From Nocardioidaceae bacterium (lineage in GTDB: Bacteria > Actinomycetota > Actinomycetes > Propionibacteriales > Nocardioidaceae), in the NCBI GenBank assembly GCA_009780515.1, contig WQZX01000035.1, positions 1 through 35,418 of the forward strand: DNA of 35,418 nucleotides, in the 5' to 3' direction. A program made the position numbers and the translations under genes. This document shows positions 6,637-14,831 of the stretch, in pieces (the first letter of the stretch is position 1; each line of letters starts with the position of its first letter). The notes under the pieces are model-generated. The model did no database searches. It was not told the DNA's origin and saw only the letters and a program-made list of their open reading frames with translations.

Positions 6637-8234
6637 CTGATGAAGTCTCCCGCACCGACCACCAGGTTGAGAATCGGGCCCGGCACGACGCCGAGCAGGA
6701 GGGTGGCGGCGAGACAGACCACGACGGTCGTGGAGGTCAGCACGGACGGCATGGTGACGGTGCCGTCCTCGCCCGGCTTCGCGTCGCTGAAGAACATCAG
6801 CCGGACGTAGCGGATGTAGAAGAACACCGCCACGATGCTGGAGGCGATCGCGACGACCACCACCGGCCAGGCCCCCGCGGACATAGCGGAGGTGAACACG
6901 GCCCACTTGCCGACGAAGCCCGCCGTCAGGGGGATGCCGGCCATCGACAGCAGGAAGAAGGCGAACGCGCCGGCCACCAGCGGCGAGCGCTTGCCGAGCC
7001 CGGCCCACTTGGTGAACGACGTCGCCTCGCCGCCCTCGTCGCGTACCAGCGTGACCAGCGCGAAGGCGCCGATCATCGAGAAGCCGTACGCCGTCAGGTA
7101 GACCAGCACGCCGACGAGGCTGTTGTACTGGCCGTGCGCCAGCTCGGTCACGCTCTGCGCGCCGAGCACGCCGGTCAGCAGGAAGCCGGTGTGCGAGACC
7201 GAGGAGTAGGCGAGCATCCGCTTCACGTCGGTCTGGGCGATCGCCACGACCGCGCCCAGGATCATGCTCAGGATGGCAACGATCCACAGCATCGGCTGCC
7301 AGCTCCACCGCTCTCCGTCGAGGCCGACGTAGAACAGCCGCAGGAGCGCGCCGAACGCGGCCACCTTGGTGCCGGCCGACATGAACGCCGTGACCGCCGT
7401 GGGCGCGCCCTGGTAGACGTCGGGCGTCCAGGCCTGGAAGGGCACGGCACCGACCTTGAACAGCAGGCCCACCGACAGCAGCCCGATGCCGGCCAGGAGC
7501 AGCCCGTGGTTGGCGGCGCCGTTGCGCACGGCGGTGTTGATGCCGGTGAACGTCATCGAGCCGGCGTAGCCGTAGACCAGCGCGGCGCCGTACAGGAAGA
7601 AGCCGGAGGAGAAGGCACCGAGCAGGAAGTACTTCATCGCCGCCTCCTGGCTGAGCAGGCGGCGCCGACGGGCGAGGCCGCACAGCAGGTAGAGCGGCAG
7701 CGAGAGGACCTCGAGGGCGACGAACATGGTGAGCAGGTCGCCGGACGCGGGGAACAGCAGCATGCCGCCGACCGCGAAGAGCAGCAGCGGGTAGACCTCG
7801 GTGTGCTCGAGGCCGAGCCGCGACGCCTCGGCCTCCTCGGAGGTGCCGGGCAGCGCGGCCGCCTGGCCGGCGAAGCCGGAGACACCGCCCTCGAGCCGGC
7901 GCTCCGCGAACAGGGCCGCACCGCCGATGGCGAAGACGAGGAGCAGGCCCCAGATGTAGACGGTCGGGCCGTCGACCACGACGCTGCCCAGCGCGCCGAC
8001 CAGACCACGCGCGCTCTGGCCGGCGGTGTCGGTGTGCTTGTCGAGGTGCACGCCGACCACGATCGTGTCGACGAGGGCCACGACCAGGACCAGGAGCGTC
8101 AGCACGACCTGGGGCACCCGGCGCGAGCCGCGCGGCAGCAGCGCCTCGACGAGGATGCCGAGGCAGGCACCGCCGAAGACGATGAGCATCGGCGCCAGCT
8201 GGGCGTACTCGAGGTGGGGCTGGGTGAACTGCAT
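6633..8234 (-). CDS. nuoN: NADH-quinone oxidoreductase subunit N
   Basis: A 533-residue antiporter-like membrane subunit of complex I, one of the three that pump protons. It shows a long hydrophobic N-terminus (LAPMLIVFGGACLGILVEAL), and the core motifs KVGAVPFQAWTPDVYQGAPT and DVKRMLAYSSVSHTGFLLTG are typical of NuoN. It is the last nuo subunit of the operon. Its ATG overlaps the nuoM stop (TGATG), and its own TGA overlaps the GTG of the prenyl synthase (GTGA), so translation is coupled on both sides. The length is slightly above the E. coli protein because of an inserted hydrophilic loop around residues 100-130 (ERRLEGGVSGFAGQAAALPG). Confidence 0.95.
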   Translation of the reverse strand: MQFTQPHLEYAQLAPMLIVFGGACLGILVEALLPRGSRRVPQVVLTLLVLVVALVDTIVVGVHLDKHTDTAGQSARGLVGALGSVVVDGPTVYIWGLLLVFAIGGAALFAERRLEGGVSGFAGQAAALPGTSEEAEASRLGLEHTEVYPLLLFAVGGMLLFPASGDLLTMFVALEVLSLPLYLLCGLARRRRLLSQEAAMKYFLLGAFSSGFFLYGAALVYGYAGSMTFTGINTAVRNGAANHGLLLAGIGLLSVGLLFKVGAVPFQAWTPDVYQGAPTAVTAFMSAGTKVAAFGALLRLFYVGLDGERWSWQPMLWIVAILSMILGAVVAIAQTDVKRMLAYSSVSHTGFLLTGVLGAQSVTELAHGQYNSLVGVLVYLTAYGFSMIGAFALVTLVRDEGGEATSFTKWAGLGKRSPLVAGAFAFFLLSMAGIPLTAGFVGKWAVFTSAMSAGAWPVVVVAIASSIVAVFFYIRYVRLMFFSDAKPGEDGTVTMPSVLTSTTVVVCLAATLLLGVVPGPILNLVVGAGDFIR

Positions 8235-9769
8235 CAGTTGCCTCCGCCGTCGTTGGTCGAGCCTGTGGCCCCGGCGACCGTGGGCCCCGGATCACGCACC
8301 CCGACATGGCTCATCAGGTCGCTGATCATCGGGTTCGCGACGTTCAGCAGCGGCTGCGGGACGAAGCCGAAGAGGAGCAGCCCCACGACGAGAGGTACGA
8401 CGGCGGCGATCTCGCGCACCCCGAGGTCGCGGCTCGCGACGGGGTCGGCCTCCAGCACCGGGCTGGCCGGACCGGTGAAGGTCCGCTGGTAGAGCCAGAG
8501 CACGTAGATCGCGGCCAGCACGACCGCGGTGATCGCGATGGCGCCGACGAACCAGTGGTACTGGAAGCCGGACAGCAGGACCAGGAACTCCGAGACGAAG
8601 GTGCTCAGCCCGGGCAGGCCGAGGGTGGCCAGGCCGCCGACCAGGAACAGCCCGGCCAGCACCGGCGTCAGCCGCTCCTGCCCGGACAGCTCGCGGATCG
8701 ACAGCGTGCCGCGACGGCGGTGGAGGTAGCCGGCGGTCAGGAACAGCAGGGCGGTGCCGATGCCGTGGTTGATCATGTAGAGGATCGCGCCGGAGCCGCC
8801 CTGGCTGGAGAAGGCGAAGATGCCCAGCGTGATCAGGCCGAAGTGGCTGAGCGAGGTCAGGCCGATCAGGCGAAGCATGTCGTCCTGGCCGATGGCCAGC
8901 AGGGCGCCGTACACGATGGAGATGAGGGCGAGGGCGACCACGACCGGGGTGGCCCAGCGACTGGCGTCCGGGAAGAGCCCCAGGCAGAACCGCAGCATCC
9001 CGAACGTGCCGATCTTGTCGAGCACGCAGACCAGCAGCACCGAGGTTCCGGGCGTCGCCTTCTCCGTCGTGTCCGCCAGCCAGGTGTGCACCGGGAACAG
9101 CGGCGCCTTGATCGCGAACGCGGTGAAGAACCCGACGAACAGCCAGCGCTCGGTGACCGTGTCGATGTGGATCTTGGCCAGGTCGGAGATGAGGTACGTC
9201 GGGGTGCCGGCGCGGGCCGAGGCGACGTACAGACCGACGACGGCGGCCAGCAGGATCAGGCCGCCGGCGAGCTGGAAGAGCAGGAACTTCAGCGCCGCCC
9301 GCCCGCGGCCGGGGCGACCGAAGCTGCCGACCAGGAAGTACGCCGGGATCAGCGTCGCCTCGAACACGACGTAGAACAGGAACACGTCGGTCGCGCAGAA
9401 CACCGCGAGCGAGAACGCCTCGAGGGCCAGCGCCCAGGCGGCGTACACCTTGGGGCCGCCGCCGGTCGGGTCGTCCAGGGCGGGCCACTCGGCGATCAGC
9501 ACGATCGGGACGAGCACCGCGGCGAGCAGCACCATCAGCAGGCCGAGCCCGTCGACGCCGAGGGCGTAGTGGACGCCGAACTGCTTCATCCAGTCATGGG
9601 TCTCGGTGAGCTGCATGCCCCCGTCGACCTTGTAGCGGAACGCCACCACGATCGCGATGACCAGCGTGACGAGCGAGAAGCCGATCGCGAGGACCTTGCT
9701 GAGCTCGCGGGGCAGGAAGTAGACCGCGAACGCGCCCACGAGGGGGACGGCGATGAGGACCGAGAGCAT
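8234..9769 (-). CDS. nuoM: NADH-quinone oxidoreductase subunit M
   Basis: A 511-residue proton-pumping membrane subunit of complex I. Key features are Glu137 in VVFEATLIPAYFLVG (equivalent to the essential E. coli Glu144), the FAIKAPLFPVHTWLAD motif with its conserved Lys, and SHFGLITLGIFAF. A GGAGGAGGG ribosome site precedes the ATG at 9769 by 6 nt. Unlike almost every other junction in the operon, there are 160 nt between nuoL and nuoM, and they hold a possible 41-codon micro-ORF ending in TGATG at this start. The hydrophilic C-terminus (GATGSTNDGGGN) is partly encoded by GGTCGAGCCTGT, matching an arm of the repeat inserted in nuoG. Confidence 0.95.
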   Translation of the reverse strand: MLSVLIAVPLVGAFAVYFLPRELSKVLAIGFSLVTLVIAIVVAFRYKVDGGMQLTETHDWMKQFGVHYALGVDGLGLLMVLLAAVLVPIVLIAEWPALDDPTGGGPKVYAAWALALEAFSLAVFCATDVFLFYVVFEATLIPAYFLVGSFGRPGRGRAALKFLLFQLAGGLILLAAVVGLYVASARAGTPTYLISDLAKIHIDTVTERWLFVGFFTAFAIKAPLFPVHTWLADTTEKATPGTSVLLVCVLDKIGTFGMLRFCLGLFPDASRWATPVVVALALISIVYGALLAIGQDDMLRLIGLTSLSHFGLITLGIFAFSSQGGSGAILYMINHGIGTALLFLTAGYLHRRRGTLSIRELSGQERLTPVLAGLFLVGGLATLGLPGLSTFVSEFLVLLSGFQYHWFVGAIAITAVVLAAIYVLWLYQRTFTGPASPVLEADPVASRDLGVREIAAVVPLVVGLLLFGFVPQPLLNVANPMISDLMSHVGVRDPGPTVAGATGSTNDGGGN

Positions 9770-9894
9770 CAGTGACCCTCCTCCGAGTCCACGGCGCCGT
9801 GAGGGCGCTCAGGGTGCGTGCATCGCAAGGCGGCGGCGCGAAGGCATACCGGGTCGTCTGTTGAGCGCTGCCAACGCAGCGAGGTGCGTGCCAT
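9769..9894 (-). CDS. Candidate 41-codon micro-ORF in the nuoL-nuoM spacer
   Basis: The ATG at 9892-9894 has a GAGGA site 6 nt upstream, and its TGA overlaps the nuoM ATG as TGATG, the same coupling used between true nuo genes. The product begins MARTSLRWQRSTDDPVCLRA and ends HGAVDSEEGH; the last codons also form the nuoM ribosome site. It matches no complex I subunit. The spacer contains a direct repeat GGTGCGTGC (9813-9821, 9883-9891) and partly complementary flanks, and looks like an inserted dispersed element. It may be a coupling device rather than a functional peptide. Confidence 0.35.
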   Translation of the reverse strand: MARTSLRWQRSTDDPVCLRAAALRCTHPERPHGAVDSEEGH

Positions 9895-9929
9895 GGGCGT
9901 CCTCGGGGTGTCGTGGACTCGAAGGGGGG

Positions 9930-11849
9930 TCACAAGTTCACCGCCACCAGGGTCAGGACGAGCACGATCGCGCCGCCGAGGATGGAGAGCGCGTAGGAGC
10001 GGACGTAGCCGGTCTGCAGGTAGCGGCCCCCGACGCCGACCCCCGTGACGGTCGCCCCGAGCCCTCGGAAGAACCCGTCGACGCCACCGCGGTCGGCGGC
10101 GACCGATCCGGCCACCAGGGCCGCGCCCGGCCGCCCGACGAGCGTGTCGTTGATGTCGTCGCCGTACAGGTCCGCACGTGCGGCACGTACGACGAACGAC
10201 ACGTCCTGCGGCGCCTCACGGGGTACGTCGCGGCGGCCCACGAGCCACCAGGCCAGGAAGACGCCGACGGCCACCACGAGCACCGCGATCAGGCTGATCA
10301 CCGGCCCCGGCAGCGGCGGATCGTCGTGCGGGGCCGTGCCGACGACGGGGCTGAGCCAGTCGACGATCCAGTTGCCGAGCAGGAGCAGGCCGCCGAGCAC
10401 CGAGAGAGCGGCCAGCACGACGAGCGGGCCGGTCATCACCGCCGGCGACTCGTGCGGGTGGACGTCGGGCTCCCAGCGGCGCTTGGTGAAGAACGTCATC
10501 AGCATCAGCCGGGTCATGTAGAAGCCGGTCACGCCAGCGCCCAGCAGCGCGCAGATGCCGACGATCGGCCGCTCGGTCAGCGCGACCTCGATGATCTTGT
10601 CCTTGGACCAGAAGCCGGAGAAGCCCGGGAAGCCGATGATCGCGAGGTAGCCCATCGCGAAGGTCGCGAAGGTGACCGGCAGCGCCTTGTCGAGCGCTCC
10701 GTAGTGGCGCATGTTCACGTCGTCGTCCATGCCGTGCATGACGGATCCGGCGCCGAGGAACATGTTGGCCTTGAAGAAGCCGTGCGTGAGCAGGTGGAAG
10801 ATCGCGAAGGCGTAGCCGGCGACGCCGAGGCCGGCGCCGAGCATCATGTAGCCGATCTGGCTCATCGTGGATCCGGCCAGGGCCTTCTTGATGTCGTCCT
10901 TGGCGCAGCCGAGGATCGCGCCCCACAGCAGCGTGACCGTGGCGACGACGACCACGACGGTGCGGGCTGCGGGCGCGTGCTCGAAGACGAAGTTGGAGCG
11001 GGTCACCAGGTATACGCCGGCGGTCACCATGGTCGCGGCGTGGATCAGCGCGGAGACCGGCGTCGGGCCCTCCATGGCGTCCAGGAGCCAGGCCTGCAGC
11101 GGCACCTGGGCGGACTTTCCGCAAGCACCGATGAGGAGCAGCACGCCGAGCCAGTTCATGGTCGTCTGCGAGCCCCCGGCCGCCGCGTGGCTGATCACGG
11201 TGAAGCTGGTGGACCCGAAGGTGACGAAGGCCAGGAAGATCGCCAGGCCCATGCCCATGTCGCCGACGCGGTTGAGCACGAAGGCCTTCTTGGCCGCAGC
11301 CGCGGCCGACGGCTTGTGCTGCCAGAAACCGATCAGGAGGTACGACGCCAGGCCGACGCCCTCCCACCCGAGGAACAGGCCCACGTAGTTCTCCGACAGC
11401 ACCAGCATCAGCATCGCTGCGACGAAGAGGTTGAGGTAGGCGAAGAACCGCCGCCTGCGCGGGTCGTGGGCCATGTAGCCGATCGAGTAGACGTGGATCA
11501 GCGAGCCCACACCGGTGATCAGCAGCAGGAAGAGCGCCGACAGCGGGTCGTAGAGCAGGTCGAACCCGACGTTCAGGTGGCCGGTCTGGAACCAGGTGTA
11601 GAGGTGCTGGGCGACCTGCCGGTCACCGCTGTCGCGCCCGGCCAGCCCGAAGAACATGACAAGGCTGATCACGAAGGAGCCGATCGGCAGGGCCGTGCCG
11701 AGGTAGTGGCCCCACCTGTCGGTGTGCCTCCCCCCGAGCAGCAGGACGGCGGCGCCGAGCGCGGGGAGCGCGATCACCAGCCAGACCAGCGACAGGACGC
11801 CGCCGGCGTGGGCCGGGTCCACGACGGGCACGGTCTCGAGTGCAGTCAC
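9930..11849 (-). CDS. nuoL: NADH-quinone oxidoreductase subunit L
   Basis: A 639-residue subunit, the distal proton pump of complex I, with the long lateral helix at its C-terminus. Glu163 in GWEGVGLASYLLIGFW is the conserved membrane acidic residue; the motifs GACGKSAQVPLQAWLLDAME and GPTPVSALIHAATMVTAGVY are diagnostic. Start is GTG 11849 with GAGAGGG 6 nt upstream, 10 nt after the nuoK stop. Two of its hydrophilic loops are typical for actinobacteria (around residues 500-560). It is followed by the only long spacer within the operon (9770-9929). Confidence 0.95.
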   Translation of the reverse strand: MTALETVPVVDPAHAGGVLSLVWLVIALPALGAAVLLLGGRHTDRWGHYLGTALPIGSFVISLVMFFGLAGRDSGDRQVAQHLYTWFQTGHLNVGFDLLYDPLSALFLLLITGVGSLIHVYSIGYMAHDPRRRRFFAYLNLFVAAMLMLVLSENYVGLFLGWEGVGLASYLLIGFWQHKPSAAAAAKKAFVLNRVGDMGMGLAIFLAFVTFGSTSFTVISHAAAGGSQTTMNWLGVLLLIGACGKSAQVPLQAWLLDAMEGPTPVSALIHAATMVTAGVYLVTRSNFVFEHAPAARTVVVVVATVTLLWGAILGCAKDDIKKALAGSTMSQIGYMMLGAGLGVAGYAFAIFHLLTHGFFKANMFLGAGSVMHGMDDDVNMRHYGALDKALPVTFATFAMGYLAIIGFPGFSGFWSKDKIIEVALTERPIVGICALLGAGVTGFYMTRLMLMTFFTKRRWEPDVHPHESPAVMTGPLVVLAALSVLGGLLLLGNWIVDWLSPVVGTAPHDDPPLPGPVISLIAVLVVAVGVFLAWWLVGRRDVPREAPQDVSFVVRAARADLYGDDINDTLVGRPGAALVAGSVAADRGGVDGFFRGLGATVTGVGVGGRYLQTGYVRSYALSILGGAIVLVLTLVAVNL

Positions 11850-11859
11850 GATCGCCCTC

Positions 11860-12153
11860 TCAGAACTTCAGCAGGCTCGCGTCGTCGACGGATGCCGAGC
11901 GCCGGGTTCGGAAGATGGTCATGATGATCGCCAGGCCCACCACGACCTCGGCGGCGGCCACGACCATCACGAAGAAGGCCACGATCTGGCCGTCGAGGTT
12001 GCCGAGGTAGTGCGAGAACGCGACGAACGCGAGGTTCGACGCGTTGAGCATCAGCTCGACGCACATGAACACGACGATCGCGTTGCGGCGGGTCAGCACC
12101 CCCACCGATCCGATGGTGAACAGGATCGAGGAGAGGACGAGGTACGGCGTCAC
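11860..12153 (-). CDS. nuoK: NADH-quinone oxidoreductase subunit K
   Basis: A 97-residue subunit with three helices. The two conserved membrane glutamates are Glu33 ([15 protein letters not shown]) and Glu69 ([13 protein letters not shown]), matching E. coli Glu36 and Glu72 needed for proton transfer. The start is the GTG at 12153, whose GTGA overlaps the nuoJ stop; a GAGAGGAA site lies about 8 nt upstream. The frame is open much further upstream inside nuoJ, but that extension is Arg-rich shadow sequence. The length agrees with the family. Confidence 0.95.
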   Translation of the reverse strand: MTPYLVLSSILFTIGSVGVLTRRNAIVVFMCVELMLNASNLAFVAFSHYLGNLDGQIVAFFVMVVAAAEVVVGLAIIMTIFRTRRSASVDDASLLKF

Positions 12154-12932
12154 TGCTGATTCCTCTCTGTCGGTGCGTCGGGATCGGTCGTGGAGCGGAC
12201 CACCGTGTCGACCTCCTTGCCGCGGACCTGCTGCATGTTGCCGCGCGCGGCCAGCACCCGTGAGACCGAGGCCGGCGCGGGTGAGCCGTCGGGCAGCAGG
12301 GCCGGGGTGTCGACCGCGTTGTGGCGGGCGTAGACGCCGGGTGGCGGCAGCGGCCCGAGGTGGACCCCGCGCTCGGCGAAGTCCCTGACCCGTTGCGCCG
12401 CCATCGACCGCTGCGTCTCCTTCGGCGTGAGCCGCTCCCGGTGGGCGAGGACCATCGCGCCGACGGCGGCGGTGATGAGCAGGGCACTGGTGATCTCGAA
12501 TATGAAGACGTAGCGCGAGAACAGCAGGTTGGCGATCGCCTGGACGTTGCCGTCCTGGTTGGCGCCCTCGACCCCGTCGAGGCCGGCCGCCGGACCGAAG
12601 CTCAGCTGCAGGACCCCGACGACGATGACGACGCCGAAGACGATGCCGCCGACCCACGCCATCGCGCGCTGACCGCGGATCCGGTCGCCGGGCTCGTCGG
12701 CGGTGTCGACCCCGACCAGCATCAGCACGAACAGGAAGAGCATCAGGATCGCGCCGGTGTAGACGATGACCTGGACCGCGAAGAGGAACGGCGCCTCGAG
12801 GACGGCGTACAGGACGGCCAGGCCGATCATCACCACGGCGAGCAGGAGAGCCGCGTGAACCGCCTTGCGGACGAACAAGATGCCGAGCGCCGCGATCACC
12901 ATGATCGGCGCGAGGATCCAGAAGGCGACCAC
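12150..12932 (-). CDS. nuoJ: NADH-quinone oxidoreductase subunit J
   Basis: A 260-residue membrane subunit of complex I. Residues 1-165 hold five helices with the NuoJ pattern [20 protein letters not shown] containing the pi-bulge region of helix 3. The C-terminal 90 residues (from about HRERLTPKE) are hydrophilic and low in complexity, an extension common in actinobacterial NuoJ. GTG 12932 shares its G with the nuoI stop (TAGTG), and its own TGA overlaps the nuoK start. Confidence 0.93.
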   Translation of the reverse strand: MVAFWILAPIMVIAALGILFVRKAVHAALLLAVVMIGLAVLYAVLEAPFLFAVQVIVYTGAILMLFLFVLMLVGVDTADEPGDRIRGQRAMAWVGGIVFGVVIVVGVLQLSFGPAAGLDGVEGANQDGNVQAIANLLFSRYVFIFEITSALLITAAVGAMVLAHRERLTPKETQRSMAAQRVRDFAERGVHLGPLPPPGVYARHNAVDTPALLPDGSPAPASVSRVLAARGNMQQVRGKEVDTVVRSTTDPDAPTERNQQ

Positions 12933-13513
12933 TACGCCTCTCCTCCTTGGGCAGGCTTGGCGGAGAACTCACCGCGGTAGTACTGGTCGGCGTCCTCACC
13001 GAGGCGCATGGGGTGCGGCGGCTGCTCCATGCCGGGCAGCAGCGGTGCGAGCAGGTCGGACTTCTCGTAGATGAGGTCCGCGCGGTTGTCGTCGGCCAGC
13101 TCGTACTCGTTGGTCATCGTCAGCGCGCGGGTCGGGCACGCCTCGATGCACAGGCCGCACAGGATGCAGCGCAGGTAGTTGATCTGGTAGACGCGGCCGT
13201 AGCGCTCGCCGGGGCTGAAGCGCTGACTGTTGCCCTCGGGGTCCGGCGCGTCGGAGTTGGACGCGCCCTCGACGTAGATCGCGTCGGCCGGACAGGCCCA
13301 CGCGCAGAGCTCGCAGCCGATGCACTTCTCGAGGCCGTCGGGCCACCGGTTGAGCTGGTGGCGGCCGTGGAAGCGCGGCGCGGTCGGGAACTTCTCCTTG
13401 GGGTACTGCTCGGTCACGACCTTGCGGAACATCGTCCGGAAGGTCACCCCGAAGCCGGCGACCGGGTCCCAGAGCTGCTCCTTGAGCGTGGGGCCCTTCT
13501 CGTCCTCAGCCAT
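12932..13513 (-). CDS. nuoI: NADH-quinone oxidoreductase subunit I (two 4Fe-4S clusters)
   Basis: A 193-residue peripheral subunit carrying clusters N6a and N6b that pass electrons towards NuoB. The two ferredoxin motifs are complete: Cys64, 67, 70 and 74 ([12 protein letters not shown]) and Cys116, 119, 122 and 126 ([12 protein letters not shown]). Start is ATG 13513, overlapping the end of nuoH by 8 nt. The tail ([16 protein letters not shown]) is a short hydrophilic extension. Its TAG overlaps the nuoJ GTG by one base. Confidence 0.97.
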   Translation of the reverse strand: MAEDEKGPTLKEQLWDPVAGFGVTFRTMFRKVVTEQYPKEKFPTAPRFHGRHQLNRWPDGLEKCIGCELCAWACPADAIYVEGASNSDAPDPEGNSQRFSPGERYGRVYQINYLRCILCGLCIEACPTRALTMTNEYELADDNRADLIYEKSDLLAPLLPGMEQPPHPMRLGEDADQYYRGEFSAKPAQGGEA

Positions 13514-14831
13514 TGCGCACCTCCGAGACGGTGTCCTGCCCGCGGAACGTCAGCGGGGCCGCGGCACCGCGCACCGCACCGCCCGCGGGCATCGGCGGGA
13601 CCGGGAAGCCGGTCGTCCTCGGCGGGGGCGGTGGGGGCGTGCGGCCGTCGTATGCCTCGCCGGCGTCCTGGTCCTTGTGCTTCTCCGGGATGAAGAACAG
13701 CAGCAGGAAGACGACCAGCAGCACGCCGACGACGATCATCACGGTCTCGCGGTTGAAGCCGACGTGCTCGTTGCGCGCGGCACGCATCGTGGCGACCGCG
13801 AGGATCCACACGAGCGAGACCGGGATCAGGCGCTTCCAGCCGAACGCCATGAACTGGTCGTAGCGCAGCCGCGGCAGCGAGCCGCGCAGCCAGATGAAGA
13901 TGAAGATGAAGAAGAGCACCTTGCCGAAGAACCACACCACCGGCAGGTAGCCCTGGTTGGCGCCCGCCCACACGTGGTCGAGCCAGAACGGGGCGTGCCA
14001 GCCGCCGAGGAACAGCGTCGTCGCGAGCGCCGAGACCGTGCCCATGTTGATGTACTCGGCGAGGAAGAACAGCGCGAACTTGAGGCTGGAGTACTCGGTG
14101 TGGAAGCCGCCGACGAGCTCGCCTTCGGCCTCGGGCAGGTCGAAGGGCGCGCGGTTGGTCTCGCCGACCATCGCGATCGTGTAGATCACGAACGACGGCA
14201 GCAGGATCAGGCCGAACCAGAAGTCGTGCTGCGCGGCCACGATCTGGCTGGTCGACATCGATCCGGCGTACATGAAGACGGCGACGAGCGCGAGGCCCAT
14301 GGCGACCTCGTAGGAGATCATCTGCGCGCTCGAGCGGAGCCCGCCCAGCAGGGAGTACGTCGACCCGCTCGACCACCCCGCCAGCACGATGCCGTAGATG
14401 CCGATCGAGGCGACCGCCATCACGAACAGCACGGCGACCGGCAGATCGGTGAGCTGCAGCGGCGTGCGGTGGCCGAAGAAGTCCACCGTGGGCCCGAACG
14501 GGATGACCGAGAACGTCACGAACGCAGGGACGGCCGCGAGGATCGGGGCGAGCGTGAAGACGACCTTGTCGGCCAGCGTGGGCGTCAGGTCCTCCTTCAG
14601 CGCCAGCTTGACGCCGTCGGCGAGCGACTGCAGCAGGCCGAACGGGCCGTTCATGTTCGGTCCGATGCGGTGCTGCATCCGCGCGACGACCCGACGCTCC
14701 CACCAGATGTTGAACAGCGTCAGCAGCACCAGGACCACGAAGACCGCGACCGCCTTGATGAGGATGATCCACCAGGGGTCGTTGCCGAACGCGTCCAGCG
14801 AGCCGTTCGACGTGGATGCGAGCGGGATCAT
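13506..14831 (-). CDS. nuoH: NADH-quinone oxidoreductase subunit H
   Basis: A 441-residue membrane subunit that forms the quinone site with NuoB and NuoD. The signatures [15 protein letters not shown] (about 45-59), [17 protein letters not shown] and [14 protein letters not shown] are all present, including the acidic loop lining the quinone channel. About 55 residues after the last helix are Pro/Gly-rich ([19 protein letters not shown]), an extension seen in many actinobacterial NuoH. ATG 14831 overlaps the nuoG stop (ATGA). Confidence 0.95.
   Translation of the reverse strand: MIPLASTSNGSLDAFGNDPWWIILIKAVAVFVVLVLLTLFNIWWERRVVARMQHRIGPNMNGPFGLLQSLADGVKLALKEDLTPTLADKVVFTLAPILAAVPAFVTFSVIPFGPTVDFFGHRTPLQLTDLPVAVLFVMAVASIGIYGIVLAGWSSGSTYSLLGGLRSSAQMISYEVAMGLALVAVFMYAGSMSTSQIVAAQHDFWFGLILLPSFVIYTIAMVGETNRAPFDLPEAEGELVGGFHTEYSSLKFALFFLAEYINMGTVSALATTLFLGGWHAPFWLDHVWAGANQGYLPVVWFFGKVLFFIFIFIWLRGSLPRLRYDQFMAFGWKRLIPVSLVWILAVATMRAARNEHVGFNRETVMIVVGVLLVVFLLLFFIPEKHKDQDAGEAYDGRTPPPPPPRTTGFPVPPMPAGGAVRGAAAPLTFRGQDTVSEVRNG

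Noticed and set aside
6637..8307. Upstream extension of the prenyl synthase frame to about 900 residues
   Set aside because: It is another reading frame of nuoN, is Arg/Pro/Ala-rich and has no family pattern; the GTG at 6636 overlapping the nuoN stop gives a normal-length enzyme.
6627..11924. Long plus-strand open frames opposite nuoN, nuoM and nuoL
   Set aside because: His/Asp/Gln/Arg-rich antisense of membrane protein genes; no ribosome sites or domains.
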